Shown piece after piece: positions 40,363 to 49,563 of a DNA stretch of 53,099 bases; the stretch's first letter is position 1; every line of letters begins with the position of its first letter. The position numbers were made by a program, and so were the translations under genes. The notes beneath the pieces are model-generated. The model was not told the DNA's origin, searched no databases, and was given only the letters and a program-made list of their open reading frames with translations. Origin of the DNA: an uncultured Candidatus Saccharibacteria bacterium. GTDB lineage: Bacteria > Patescibacteria > Saccharimonadia > Saccharimonadales > UBA4665. The stretch spans positions 1-53,099 of the forward strand of contig CAMLRZ010000005.1 of assembly GCA_946482575.1 (NCBI GenBank), read 5' to 3'.

Positions 40363-40456
40363 GGTGCGCAAGGTCTAACGCCACAATGTGGCATGACCTG
40401 CAGGTGCGGGCGATACAGATGTCAGTTTCTGACCTCTCGCTCGCACCTGTCCGCAC
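40363..40456 (+). ncRNA. Structured element, copy 2: three-way junction
   Basis: Closing helix GTGCG (40364-40368) / CGCAC (40452-40456), identical to copy 1 at 4213-4330. Linker CA; arm A: AGGTC (40371-40375) / GACCT (40395-40399), inner GCCAC (40380-40384) / GTGGC (40388-40392). Linker G. Arm B: a 13-bp helix, CAGGTGCGGGCGA (40401-40413) / TCGCTCGCACCTG (40437-40449), one G-U, with inner GTCAG (40421-40425) / CTGAC (40429-40433). Linker TC. Relative to copy 1, arm B differs at three of its first 11 pairs, each compensated (G-C to A-T, A-T to G-C) or a G-U. AT-rich sequence with T-runs follows at 40457-40480, so it could also end transcription. Confidence 0.6.
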
Positions 40457-40523
40457 ATTTTATAATTATTTTTTATACTTCACTCAATGCTATTGAAGGC
40501 AGCTTATTTTCAGGAAATTATGT

Positions 40524-40552
40524 TTGCAAACTGGGGGAGCTCCATGTATGAT
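40524..40552 (+). promoter_or_regulatory. Promoter of the Rhs gene
   Basis: TTGCAA (40524-40529), 17-nt spacer, TATGAT (40547-40552). It gives a ~27-nt leader with GAGGGGAG before the GTG at 40586. Confidence 0.65.
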
Positions 40553-40585
40553 GGTGGCAAATCATAAAACCGAGGGGAGCAAAAC

Positions 40586-43500
40586 GTGGGGATTTCCGGG
40601 GTACTTCGCGCTACAGTTCGATCTGTAAGCGTGCCAAAACATATCTATCAAAGAGTAAGCCTGTTAGTGATGGTGGCGGTTTTTACTGCGACAATAATTG
40701 CTCCGTCCGCTTATGCACTCGAGGCAGAGCGCACCGCTGCGCACGAGCCTGCTGCTAATTCGCACGTCCGCGAAACGCCAGACCCGGTTGCTCCCAAACA
40801 AGACTACGCTGGCCCGATTGCTACTACAGATTCTGCCAATGCGCCTGCGGCGGATTATCAAGCGAAATCTTCAGCGAGTGCTCTTGATTCGCTTGGTATT
40901 CAAAGCCAACGTGCAGGATCATCTCAAAGTGAATCCTTGCAAGGCGCTACAACCAGCAAGCAGACATATAAGGCAGAGGAGCTTACCGACAAACGTACCG
41001 CAGATACTGCGACCTACCGTAACGCCGACGGCTCGTACACAGTTAAGCAGTACACGGCGCCTCGTTTTTACAAAAAAGATGGTAGCTGGCAGCAGATCAA
41101 CACCAAGCTTGTAGAAGACAGGAACGCCGGGGACTCGGGCAACATTTTTGGCAAAATGTGGGGACAGGTAGAGTCGTGGTTTGCCGACACTACAACCTAC
41201 ACCGTAACGGCCAATGACTGGCAAGCCCGATTTGCGCCCAGCGATGCCGCTGAGGGTATGGTGCGCATCAAGCAAGGTGATAGTCAGGTTGGATTTTCTC
41301 CAGTGGGTGCCAAGAACGTTACACCGGTCATAACTACCACTGACGGTACACAGTTCGTGCGCTATCCCGAGCTGTGGCCTGGTGTGGACGTTGAGTACAC
41401 TATTCATTCGGATCAGGTAAAAGAAAACATCATACTCAAAAACAAGCAGTCTGCAACCCGAGTGCAGTTTGCACTGAGCGGTGCTTCGTTGAAGGCGACC
41501 GGCAGTAAAACGGGCGCCCAGTTCAGCATTGAGGGCGCATTAGGCAATGACTTTGGTATTGCACCAGCCAACCTTATTCTCAACAACTTTGGATTGGAAA
41601 CGGATCACAGCAAGTTTAGCCAAACATATGCCGATGGCAAAATCACCGTGCAGGTTAACGACGACTACCTGGCGGGCTTGCCTGACAAAGCCTTTCCGGT
41701 GGTAGTCGACCCAACGTATGTTAGGCAGAGCGCCTTCGGTACTCGCGCAAGCGGTAACTACATCTCTTTCAAGAGCGATGGGTATGTTTGCTACTCCAAC
41801 GAGTGCAACCTGTATGCCGGGTCGCTTATAGACTCTAATAATATCTGGCGAAACTGGCGTGGTGCCTTCTTTTCTGACTATAGCTTCCTTAAGGGCAGAC
41901 AGCTAGACAGTGCTTCGCTGCACCTGACGCAACGTACTGGCGTGAGTTTCTACACCGGTACTTCCGCTACCCAAGGCTTTAAGGCGTATTACGCCAACTG
42001 TCTTGGATACGGCTGTACATCGGGAACGCCTTCGTCGACAGTTAATATTACCACTGCTGGAGATATAGACGTAAAGAACATTTACAGTGCAGCTCAAACG
42101 GCTGGTGACTATAATCGCTGGCTCATGGTAGTGGGAACTGAAGTTACAAGTGGCAACACGACATTCAAAAACTTTGATCCCGACAATAGCTATGTATCGT
42201 TCACATACACTGATGTGTTGCCAGCACCGACTATTCAGTCGCCTACAACTAACCAAGTGTACGTTGACCCACAAGTTTCTTTTAAAACTGGCACGTACAC
42301 TAATCCATCGAGCGGCGCAAAGCTGCAAAACTCTTTCTGTGTCAGTACCAACGGTAACTGCGGTGGTGCAGTCATGGTCTCTAAGGCTGAATATAGCGAC
42401 CAGTGGACAATTCCTGATGGCCTTTTGCAAGATGGAACCACATATTACGTGCAAGCACGCACCTACGATCCGGCTTTGGCGGTATATAGCGGCTATGGAG
42501 CAGCGGTTCCATTCCGTATTGACCAACGAACTGGTAAGGACAGTACACAAACGTACGATACGCTCGGTCCAGTACAGGCCGACTTGGCGACGGGTAATGT
42601 TAGCACAAGCTCTGGTAGTCACACCTCAGCAGCATTGGGTGGCAGTCTAGGTGTAACCCTGGATTACAACTCGCCACTTAAATCCCGTAACGGTTTGGTG
42701 GGCAAGTACTATAACAACACCGGTTGGACGGGCAACCCTGCCTTGACCCGTGTAGATCGAAGTGTGAACTTTGACTGGGGTACTGGTTCTGCGGCCTCGG
42801 GTGTAGTGAATAATGACAATATTTCGGCTAAGTGGACGGGGTACTTTACGGCACCAGCTACCGGTACGTACTACTTTGGTGGCGTGAACGATGACAATAT
42901 GTGGGTGGACGTAAATGGCCAGAACCTGTATTACACCAACATTTGTCTTACCGGCACTCCGTGTTTTGGATCGACCGGCATATCACTAACGGCAGGCCAA
43001 GTAGTACCAATTGCAATTTCGTATATCGAGGGCGGTAACACTGCTTCTGCTAAAGCGTACGTAAAGGGAGCCGTAACAGAGCAGGTTATTCCAACTAACT
43101 GGCTTCAAACGGGTGTCCGTGCTGTCAACCAAGACCAGGGGCTGACCGGTCGCTACTACAACGACAATGGTACGCACGACTTTAACGACGCTGCTAACAC
43201 GCTTTTCTTGCAGCGTAATGATCCAATGGTTAGCTTTGACTGGGGCTACAACGCGGTGGCCGCAGGAAGCCCAAGCGATAAGTATCTGGCACGATGGACG
43301 GGCTATGTTACCGCTCCTACCACTGGCAGCTACTACTTTGGAACACAAAGTGACGATGGCTCGCGCATTACTGTTAATGGTACGCAGGTATTTAACAAAT
43401 GGAACGACAGTGGCCTGACGGCGCCAACCTACGGATCGGCAATTACGTTGACCGCTGGTCAATCCGTGCCAATCACAGTGGATTACTACGAGAATACTGG

Positions 43501-46500
43501 TGCTGGCGCAATCTACCTATGGGCAAAGGGCGCTGTGGCAGAGCAAGTTGTGCCAAACACTTGGCTTAGTTCCCGAGCGCCGGTACTTCCGGCAGGTTGG
43601 AACTTGGGAATTGATGCCGATGGCAACACCTCATATGACCGACTAAAGACCACCCAAAACAGTGTTATTCTAACGGACTCAACAGGTAGTACACACGAAT
43701 ACAAGTGGGACAATAATAAAAAGATTTATACCCCGCCGGTAAACGAATATGGCCAGTTAGTCCGCAACAATAACGCCACCTACACGTTGCAAGATTCAGA
43801 TGGCCGCACCTATGTATTCAACACGGACGGTACGGTAGCATCCGTTACTAGTCCAACGGACGATCTCAAGCCTGCCGCACTTCAATACACCTACGGCGGC
43901 ACACCATCCAAGCTTACACAAATTACCGATGGAATTAGCTCCAACCGCTGGGCCAAGGTTTACTACAGCGGAGACAGCAACTGTGCTGTAGCTCCTACCG
44001 GTTTTGATTCAGCGCCACCGAGCGGCATGCTCTGTGCGGTCAAGACCAACGACGGTCGAGCAACCAACTTCTTCTACAAGTCGGGCAACCTGGCTCGCGT
44101 GCAACAGCCCGGCAACGAAATTACGGACTATGGATACGACACGCTTGGGCGCATTGTAAATATTCGTGACGCTGTGGCTAATGACGCCATTGCCGCTGGA
44201 GCACGCAACGATGACACTACAGCAAATACCGAATTAGTCTATGACAACTTGGGGCGGGCAAAAAGTGTTACTCAGCCTGCAGCAACTGCTGGCGCAAATC
44301 GCACCCAGCACACAATTGACTATTACGCCGGAAATGGAACATTTTATGGGGCCACCGAGCAGCACATGACGGGTGCAAGCGAACCAAATGGTTTCACGCG
44401 CCGCGTAGAATACGATAGCCTCTTCCGTACCACCAAAGATACTGACGTAGCTAACCTATCCGATACCACTGAATGGGACGCAACAAAAGACCTGGTACTC
44501 AGCACTACTGACGAAACCGGCCTCAAGAGCACTACTATTTATGATGACGAAGATCGCGCCATCAGCCAATACGGCCCTGCGCCAGCCAGCTACTATGGCA
44601 CTGACCGTAAACCACTTAGCGCGTACGTAAGTCAGGTGTCTCGTAGCGACACAGCCTACGATCAAAATATGTTTGGCCCGGCCACGGCGTACTACACCTA
44701 CGACACAGCATCAAAGTCATTGGTTGGGGCTCCCAAAGCGCATACCACCAATCTTAGTGGCGCCACCAACACTAACCTGAGCACTACGTTTAGCACGCCG
44801 CCAATTGCAGGTGTCACCACAAACTGGGGATTCCGTGGCACAGGACGTATTACGTTCCCAGCCACCGGAACCTATAACTTCCGAGTTTACTCAGATGGCG
44901 GTGTCCGGGTTTACATTGACGACCAACTGCTATTCGATGACTGGAACGATGGCGTTGCTCGGTATCACCCAGCAAATACGTACTTTACCTACGGGGCAAC
45001 CGACACCAATTCGCACCGCTTGCGCATTGAGTACTTCCACACTACCAACACGCCTGCATTTACACTGTACATGACGCCTCCTGGCGGCAGTGAAACCAGT
45101 GCAATTAACCAGTACATTTCGCCGGATTACGGCCTGACCACCAGCACTACATCGTATGATGCTACGTTGGGCAATACCACCACCACAACCAACTACGGCA
45201 GCAATCCCGAATATGGCCTGGTGCAATCTACTACAACAGATCCTACGGGCGTGAACCTGACGACGTCCTCAACATACGAGGCACCAAGCGGTACCACTTA
45301 TCTGCGCCAGACTAGCAAAACATTGCCCGGCGGCGAAACCACCAACTACAGCCATTACGCTAGCGGCGAAACTCGAGACAATCCGTGCACCACGGGTGCT
45401 ACCGAAGCCTACGATCAAGGTGGCCAGCTAAAGCTTAGGACCGAGCCGGATCCAGATGGTACAGGCGGGCAAACTGGCCGCACCACCGAGACGGTATATG
45501 ATGACGCGGGCAGAGTAGTGGCTACTCGTTACAACAGCGATAGCTGGACATGCACCACCTATGACGACCGTGACCGAGTGCTTACAACTACAATCCCCGC
45601 CTACAACGGCAGCGCAGCGCGGACTATTACCAACGACTACGCGGTAGGTGGTAATCCACTGGTTACAAGCAGCAGTGACAACTTTGGCCCAATCACAACT
45701 ACCACCGACTTGCTTGGCCGCACCACCAGCTACACCGATGTGTACGGCGACACTACCACTAGCACGTATGACAATTACGGCAAACTGACGCAGCGCGTAG
45801 GTTCAATGGGAACCGAAACGTACGAATACGACAGCTTTAGCCGTCTGACCAACCAAAAATTGGATGGCACCATCTTGGCCAGCGTTACCTACGACGCCTA
45901 CGGACGAATTGATTACATTACGTATCCAACGGCTGGCAGTCAAAAAGAAACGTACAGCTACGACCCAGTAACCGGCAAGGTAAGTCAACAAACCTACACT
46001 TTGGGTGATGGCACTAGCACCGTAAGTGACGCTGTTACGCGTAGCCAGTCAGGCCAGATCACGGCCGATACGCAGGTTGCAGGCGGCGTAACTACTAATA
46101 GCACCTATGGCTACGATGGCAACGACCGTCTTACCAGCGCCACAGTAGGTAGTAACACCTACACCTACAGCTTTGGCGCAGCAGACGCTAGCTGCGGCAC
46201 AGGCCCGGGCACAAACGTGAACGCTGGCAAATCTGGCAACCGCACCAGTTCTACAGCAAATGGCGTAACCACCATTTTCTGTTACGACAATGCCGATCGC
46301 CTCATATCTAGCAGTGACGCCAAGCTAAATGGCGCAGTATATGACAGCCATGGTAACACCACGCAGCTTGGTTCGGGCACCAACCAAACCAACTACGCCT
46401 ACGACAGCAGTGACCGCAACAAATCCATTGCCGCTACCACTGCCTCTGGCTCCAACGCCACCTACTACGACCGTGACGTCCAAGGACGAGTGGTAGCTCG

Positions 46501-47389
46501 CTACCACGACGTCAATAACGTCAACCAAGACGAGTTCTACTACAACTTCACTGCCAGTGGCGACACACCAGACTATGTCCGTAATGCCAACTGGCAAATC
46601 ACCGAAAAGTATGTAGATCTACCAGGAGACATACAACTCACCATTCGCCCTCTCCAAACAGGCAATGCCAAAAACACCTACAGCCTTGCCAACATCCACG
46701 GTGACACCATTGCCACCACTAATACAGCTGGCACACTCATTGCCAGCTACCTCTACGACCCATTCGGTTCTGTTATTGGGAGTAGCACTCCCAATAACAG
46801 TGCAGGAACAACCTCCAATGCCTGGGTAGGAAGCCACCAAAAAGCAACCGAAACAGACCTCACCCTCAACCCCATCCAAATGGGAGCCCGAGTTTACATT
46901 GCCTCCATGGGAAGATTCCTGAGTGTGGACCCAGTAGAGGGCGGCACAGACAACAACTATGCCTACGTCAATGATCCAATTAATGACTTTGATCTGACAG
47001 GGCAATTTCGTTGGACAACTAAGTGGAAAGTAGCTGCCGGTGTAGTAGTAGTGGCGGCTGTTGTTGCGGGTTGTGCTGCTACTGCGGGCGTAGGCTGCGT
47101 AGCTGGAATAGTAAGGAGCGCTGTTTGGGTCTCAAGGTTTGCCACCCGAAACTACACAAGGCACGGGCTTGAGCAGATGGCAAAAAGAAACGGCGTAGGA
47201 GTGTCAAAATCGGCCATTCGATACACGCTAAAACACGGAAGAAGCTTGGGCCCAAAGAGAGACTCTATTGGAAGGTGGAGCTGGAGATATAAATCAAAAA
47301 AAGCGGAGGTTGCCATAAACAGTCGTGGTAAAGTTATTACTGGATGGGCAAAATCAAGCAAGTATACCAGGAAATGGTGGAGATGGTGA
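40586..47389 (+). CDS. Giant Rhs/YD-repeat protein with PA14 domains and C-terminal toxin
   Basis: 2267 residues with a GTG start. N-terminal Sec-type helix (SLLVMVAVFTATIIAPSAYA). Residues ~130-650 are beta-rich surface domains. PA14 domains lie at ~704-850 (GLVGKYYNNTGWTG, GTYYFGGVNDDNMWVDVNG), ~852-993 and ~1396-1500. RHS/YD repeats (YDxxGRxxxxT) fill ~1030-2130, ending in the core motif MGARVYIASMGRFLSVDPVEGGTDNNYAYVNDP. The variable tip (~2140-2267) has a hydrophobic helix pair (VAAGVVVVAAVVAG...) then TRHGLEQMAKRNGVGVSKSAIRYTLKHG and VAINSRGKVITGW, resembling DUF4258-type RNase toxins (RelE/BECR-like). The shell would enclose and deliver the toxin to neighbours, kin or host. The toxin family is inferred from pattern only. 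Confidence 0.82.
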   Translation: MGISGVLRATVRSVSVPKHIYQRVSLLVMVAVFTATIIAPSAYALEAERTAAHEPAANSHVRETPDPVAPKQDYAGPIATTDSANAPAADYQAKSSASALDSLGIQSQRAGSSQSESLQGATTSKQTYKAEELTDKRTADTATYRNADGSYTVKQYTAPRFYKKDGSWQQINTKLVEDRNAGDSGNIFGKMWGQVESWFADTTTYTVTANDWQARFAPSDAAEGMVRIKQGDSQVGFSPVGAKNVTPVITTTDGTQFVRYPELWPGVDVEYTIHSDQVKENIILKNKQSATRVQFALSGASLKATGSKTGAQFSIEGALGNDFGIAPANLILNNFGLETDHSKFSQTYADGKITVQVNDDYLAGLPDKAFPVVVDPTYVRQSAFGTRASGNYISFKSDGYVCYSNECNLYAGSLIDSNNIWRNWRGAFFSDYSFLKGRQLDSASLHLTQRTGVSFYTGTSATQGFKAYYANCLGYGCTSGTPSSTVNITTAGDIDVKNIYSAAQTAGDYNRWLMVVGTEVTSGNTTFKNFDPDNSYVSFTYTDVLPAPTIQSPTTNQVYVDPQVSFKTGTYTNPSSGAKLQNSFCVSTNGNCGGAVMVSKAEYSDQWTIPDGLLQDGTTYYVQARTYDPALAVYSGYGAAVPFRIDQRTGKDSTQTYDTLGPVQADLATGNVSTSSGSHTSAALGGSLGVTLDYNSPLKSRNGLVGKYYNNTGWTGNPALTRVDRSVNFDWGTGSAASGVVNNDNISAKWTGYFTAPATGTYYFGGVNDDNMWVDVNGQNLYYTNICLTGTPCFGSTGISLTAGQVVPIAISYIEGGNTASAKAYVKGAVTEQVIPTNWLQTGVRAVNQDQGLTGRYYNDNGTHDFNDAANTLFLQRNDPMVSFDWGYNAVAAGSPSDKYLARWTGYVTAPTTGSYYFGTQSDDGSRITVNGTQVFNKWNDSGLTAPTYGSAITLTAGQSVPITVDYYENTGAGAIYLWAKGAVAEQVVPNTWLSSRAPVLPAGWNLGIDADGNTSYDRLKTTQNSVILTDSTGSTHEYKWDNNKKIYTPPVNEYGQLVRNNNATYTLQDSDGRTYVFNTDGTVASVTSPTDDLKPAALQYTYGGTPSKLTQITDGISSNRWAKVYYSGDSNCAVAPTGFDSAPPSGMLCAVKTNDGRATNFFYKSGNLARVQQPGNEITDYGYDTLGRIVNIRDAVANDAIAAGARNDDTTANTELVYDNLGRAKSVTQPAATAGANRTQHTIDYYAGNGTFYGATEQHMTGASEPNGFTRRVEYDSLFRTTKDTDVANLSDTTEWDATKDLVLSTTDETGLKSTTIYDDEDRAISQYGPAPASYYGTDRKPLSAYVSQVSRSDTAYDQNMFGPATAYYTYDTASKSLVGAPKAHTTNLSGATNTNLSTTFSTPPIAGVTTNWGFRGTGRITFPATGTYNFRVYSDGGVRVYIDDQLLFDDWNDGVARYHPANTYFTYGATDTNSHRLRIEYFHTTNTPAFTLYMTPPGGSETSAINQYISPDYGLTTSTTSYDATLGNTTTTTNYGSNPEYGLVQSTTTDPTGVNLTTSSTYEAPSGTTYLRQTSKTLPGGETTNYSHYASGETRDNPCTTGATEAYDQGGQLKLRTEPDPDGTGGQTGRTTETVYDDAGRVVATRYNSDSWTCTTYDDRDRVLTTTIPAYNGSAARTITNDYAVGGNPLVTSSSDNFGPITTTTDLLGRTTSYTDVYGDTTTSTYDNYGKLTQRVGSMGTETYEYDSFSRLTNQKLDGTILASVTYDAYGRIDYITYPTAGSQKETYSYDPVTGKVSQQTYTLGDGTSTVSDAVTRSQSGQITADTQVAGGVTTNSTYGYDGNDRLTSATVGSNTYTYSFGAADASCGTGPGTNVNAGKSGNRTSSTANGVTTIFCYDNADRLISSSDAKLNGAVYDSHGNTTQLGSGTNQTNYAYDSSDRNKSIAATTASGSNATYYDRDVQGRVVARYHDVNNVNQDEFYYNFTASGDTPDYVRNANWQITEKYVDLPGDIQLTIRPLQTGNAKNTYSLANIHGDTIATTNTAGTLIASYLYDPFGSVIGSSTPNNSAGTTSNAWVGSHQKATETDLTLNPIQMGARVYIASMGRFLSVDPVEGGTDNNYAYVNDPINDFDLTGQFRWTTKWKVAAGVVVVAAVVAGCAATAGVGCVAGIVRSAVWVSRFATRNYTRHGLEQMAKRNGVGVSKSAIRYTLKHGRSLGPKRDSIGRWSWRYKSKKAEVAINSRGKVITGWAKSSKYTRKWWRW
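46770..46800. repeat. Perfect 14-bp inverted repeat inside the Rhs core
   Basis: CTGTTATTGGGAGT (46770-46783) and ACTCCCAATAACAG (46787-46800), 3-nt loop. It lies in the coding sequence ~200 bp before the core/toxin junction. No T-run follows. Confidence 0.8.
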
Positions 47390-47688
47390 TGTTTAGAAGA
47401 GAATTAAAAAGACATTGGATCTTTCTAGCAGTAGAGCTAGCAGTTCAGCTGCAAGTAGCATTAGAGGGGAAGGACAACGAAGACTACCCTCCGTATGAGT
47501 ACTATCCTGAAGCCCTAGAGATAGTGAAATATGCTTCAGAGCAAAGCATTCTAGATGAAGCTGCTTTGCAGCAAAAGTTTGCAGAAGTATTTTCAAGGAA
47601 CTTAGATTTTGAGTATAAGGCTGATGATTTTCAAAGCTCCGTGAAGTTTTTAGAGAAGAAATTCGCATATTTCCGTAAGTATTTTTAA
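47389..47688 (+). CDS. Small protein after the Rhs toxin, likely cognate immunity
   Basis: 99 residues from the ATG at 47389, which overlaps the rhs stop (TGATG); an in-frame ATG at 47344 inside rhs is less likely. Helical, acidic middle (EGKDNEDYPPYEYYPEALEIVKYASEQS) and aromatic end (FLEKKFAYFRKYF). No family recognised. Translational coupling directly to a toxin gene is the classic position of the cognate immunity protein, which would bind and block the basic toxin tip. Confidence 0.65.
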   Translation: MFRRELKRHWIFLAVELAVQLQVALEGKDNEDYPPYEYYPEALEIVKYASEQSILDEAALQQKFAEVFSRNLDFEYKADDFQSSVKFLEKKFAYFRKYF

Positions 47689-47697
47689 ATCCGTAGT

Positions 47698-47988
47698 ATG
47701 ATCGACGAGTATAAGGCTTGGATCAGTAAAAATATTCCCGTAACTAGTGACTGGGAAGAGGAACTTAACTATATGGCGTATTTGCGTGACACAATTCACA
47801 ACGGGTCATACGGTAAGAATTCCAAACAACTCCATGAGCTTGATACAGAGTGGCAGCAGATAATTAAAAATACAAGTAACGGGTCATTTATTCTTGACAT
47901 TGATAGATCCAATATTCCCAAGACCAAATGGTGGTGGTGGATTGACAGATTGGATGAGCTTAGCGAAGACGAACGATCTACGATCTAA
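47698..47988 (+). CDS. Small hypothetical protein, possible second immunity factor
   Basis: 96 residues, predicted helical and acidic, with an unusual WWWW run (PKTKWWWWIDRLDELSEDERS). It starts 9 nt after the preceding gene. No family recognised. Its AT-rich codon use matches the surrounding small genes and differs from the Rhs core. Confidence 0.5.
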   Translation: MIDEYKAWISKNIPVTSDWEEELNYMAYLRDTIHNGSYGKNSKQLHELDTEWQQIIKNTSNGSFILDIDRSNIPKTKWWWWIDRLDELSEDERSTI

Positions 47989-47998
47989 CAGGAAAACT

Positions 47999-48403
47999 AT
48001 GAGTTTAAGAAGATTCATAGAACAATACGTATCCTCAAAATACACATACAACATTGAGGGTAGCGACACGGAGTTTACTATCTCAGATGTGACCCACAAA
48101 GGTGCTCTAATAAGAGTGGTTGTGTCGCAGGATCAGGAAGAGGCGGCAGTGCTAGTGGGAGACAGCAGCTCTAGCTTTGATTTTGAAGTAAAAACTGATA
48201 AGGATAGAGAGAAGATAGCCAGCTTCATTGGATTTATTCTTCAAGGTGAAGTGGTAGAAAAGCGCCGAATACTTTTCTCCTCAATAAAAGTAGGCGAGGA
48301 AACTCATTATGAGATTGATCCTACTACCTGGGGTGATAAAGAGTATACAAGTTATCCGTTAACAGCAGGTAGTGCCACTCGTGGCAAACCAATCAATAAG
48401 TAG
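47999..48403 (+). CDS. Small hypothetical protein of the Rhs-associated array
   Basis: 134 residues from the ATG at 47999 (AGGAAA upstream); the frame extends upstream but overlaps the previous gene without its own start signals. Predicted mixed alpha/beta (TEFTISDVTHKGALIRVVVSQDQEEAAVLVG). No family recognised. Probably an orphan immunity protein or a displaced array member. Confidence 0.5.
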   Translation: MSLRRFIEQYVSSKYTYNIEGSDTEFTISDVTHKGALIRVVVSQDQEEAAVLVGDSSSSFDFEVKTDKDREKIASFIGFILQGEVVEKRRILFSSIKVGEETHYEIDPTTWGDKEYTSYPLTAGSATRGKPINK

Positions 48404-48451
48404 CAGGCAAAACGAACGTGGTAATATACACTCAAGCACAGGAGAGTTACG

Positions 48452-49186
48452 GTGGTTGCTATGAATAATAAAGTTTCAATGAAGGACGTTTTTCAGATAC
48501 TTTCTACCGACTTTCATAATGAAAAAGTTTCAACGGCTGATGGTGTGCTAACCTTTCACAATGAGCTTGGCCCGAAGATACATAAGCTAATTCTTGATGA
48601 TGGATACGAGGATCCTCTCGTTATTGAATTTGCTCCGAAAGTCCGAGTCTGCATACCATTAGACAGTTTTGGGGTGGGTGATAGGAGTGCTACTTCCGCC
48701 TCTGTTGCCAAAAATATCGCAACTTTATTAAATTCTCTCTTGAACAATCAATACGAATTGAGCAAAACAACTTTTCTGAGCACTTCTTTATACGAGATAA
48801 GCATTGAGGGCGGGCGGAAGTTTGAAGGTGAGCCTTCTTCTTTCCTGCCACGTAGTATCATTAGAGCTATGGGCACAAAAGTAAAGATTGGCTATAATTT
48901 CAAAAGTGCCGATAGTTTGCTGGAAAAGCATGCCCGAGAACTCCAGAAAATTAGTTATGATGTTTTACTGTCGATCGCCAAAAGTAGCGAGCCAATTACC
49001 TATACATTTAAAGATGAGTATGGAGAACACCAAATTGAGGTATTCTTTGATGCCTACAGTAAAGAACGACTTGTAATGGTTGTTGCAATAGATAGCGATT
49101 GGAACGCACGATTTGCTAAAAGAACAAACTCCAAGGTGTACGAGATAACGCCAAAGGACTATGATTCTAGCCAAGGCAGTAGGTAG
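48452..49186 (+). CDS. Hypothetical protein of the Rhs-associated array
   Basis: 244 residues; GTG at 48452 with GGAG 7 nt upstream (the ATG at 48461 is the alternative). Two halves have a similar character (KVSMKDVFQILSTDF... and ...HQIEVFFDAYSKERLVMVVAIDSDWNARF). It is cytosolic, with no signal peptide and no catalytic motif seen. Context suggests an immunity or toxin-regulating role, unproven. Confidence 0.45.
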   Translation: MVAMNNKVSMKDVFQILSTDFHNEKVSTADGVLTFHNELGPKIHKLILDDGYEDPLVIEFAPKVRVCIPLDSFGVGDRSATSASVAKNIATLLNSLLNNQYELSKTTFLSTSLYEISIEGGRKFEGEPSSFLPRSIIRAMGTKVKIGYNFKSADSLLEKHARELQKISYDVLLSIAKSSEPITYTFKDEYGEHQIEVFFDAYSKERLVMVVAIDSDWNARFAKRTNSKVYEITPKDYDSSQGSR

Positions 49187-49193
49187 GTGTCTC

Positions 49194-49559
49194 ATGTTTT
49201 TAGATAGACTTCGCGACAAACTACTATCAACTCCGCAGCAGGAGACCAATTATGATCAGGGCCTTATAGTAACTATTTTACTCGGTGGCCTTGAAGATTT
49301 TGGCAGCAAAGAGCAGCAAGAAGAAATTCATGCCATAGAGGAAAAGATAGAAGAAGTACTACCGGAAGGGGCTGAGTTGGATGGTGATGAATTTGGTGAC
49401 GGTGAATGTACTATTTATATGTATGGGCCTTCGGCAGATATGTTGCTTAGTGCGGTTAAGGACCTACTCCAAAAGTCTTCTTTTACCCATATAGAAGTTA
49501 CGCTGCAATATGGCCCTCCGCAAGATTCTGCTACGGTAGAGAAGACATTCTCGCTATAA
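49194..49559 (+). CDS. Small acidic protein, immunity-like
   Basis: 121 residues from the ATG at 49194 (AGGTAGG upstream), MFLDRLRDKLLS. Pattern: LEDFGSKEQQEEIHAIEEKIEEVLPEGAELDGDEFGDGECTIYMYGPSADMLLSAVKDLL followed by a beta strand pair. This resembles small acidic immunity-type proteins common beside Rhs and CDI toxins (dGxexGxG...iyiyG...l). Family assignment is tentative. Confidence 0.5.
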   Translation: MFLDRLRDKLLSTPQQETNYDQGLIVTILLGGLEDFGSKEQQEEIHAIEEKIEEVLPEGAELDGDEFGDGECTIYMYGPSADMLLSAVKDLLQKSSFTHIEVTLQYGPPQDSATVEKTFSL

Positions 49560-49563
49560 AGTC

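Noticed and set aside
40363..40456. Integron attC site
   Set aside because: GTCTAAC at 40373-40379 fits the RYYYAAC core, and two-tier stems after a gene are attC-like, but no GTTRRRY partner exists at the right end here or at 4212-4330. No integron integrase is in the window.
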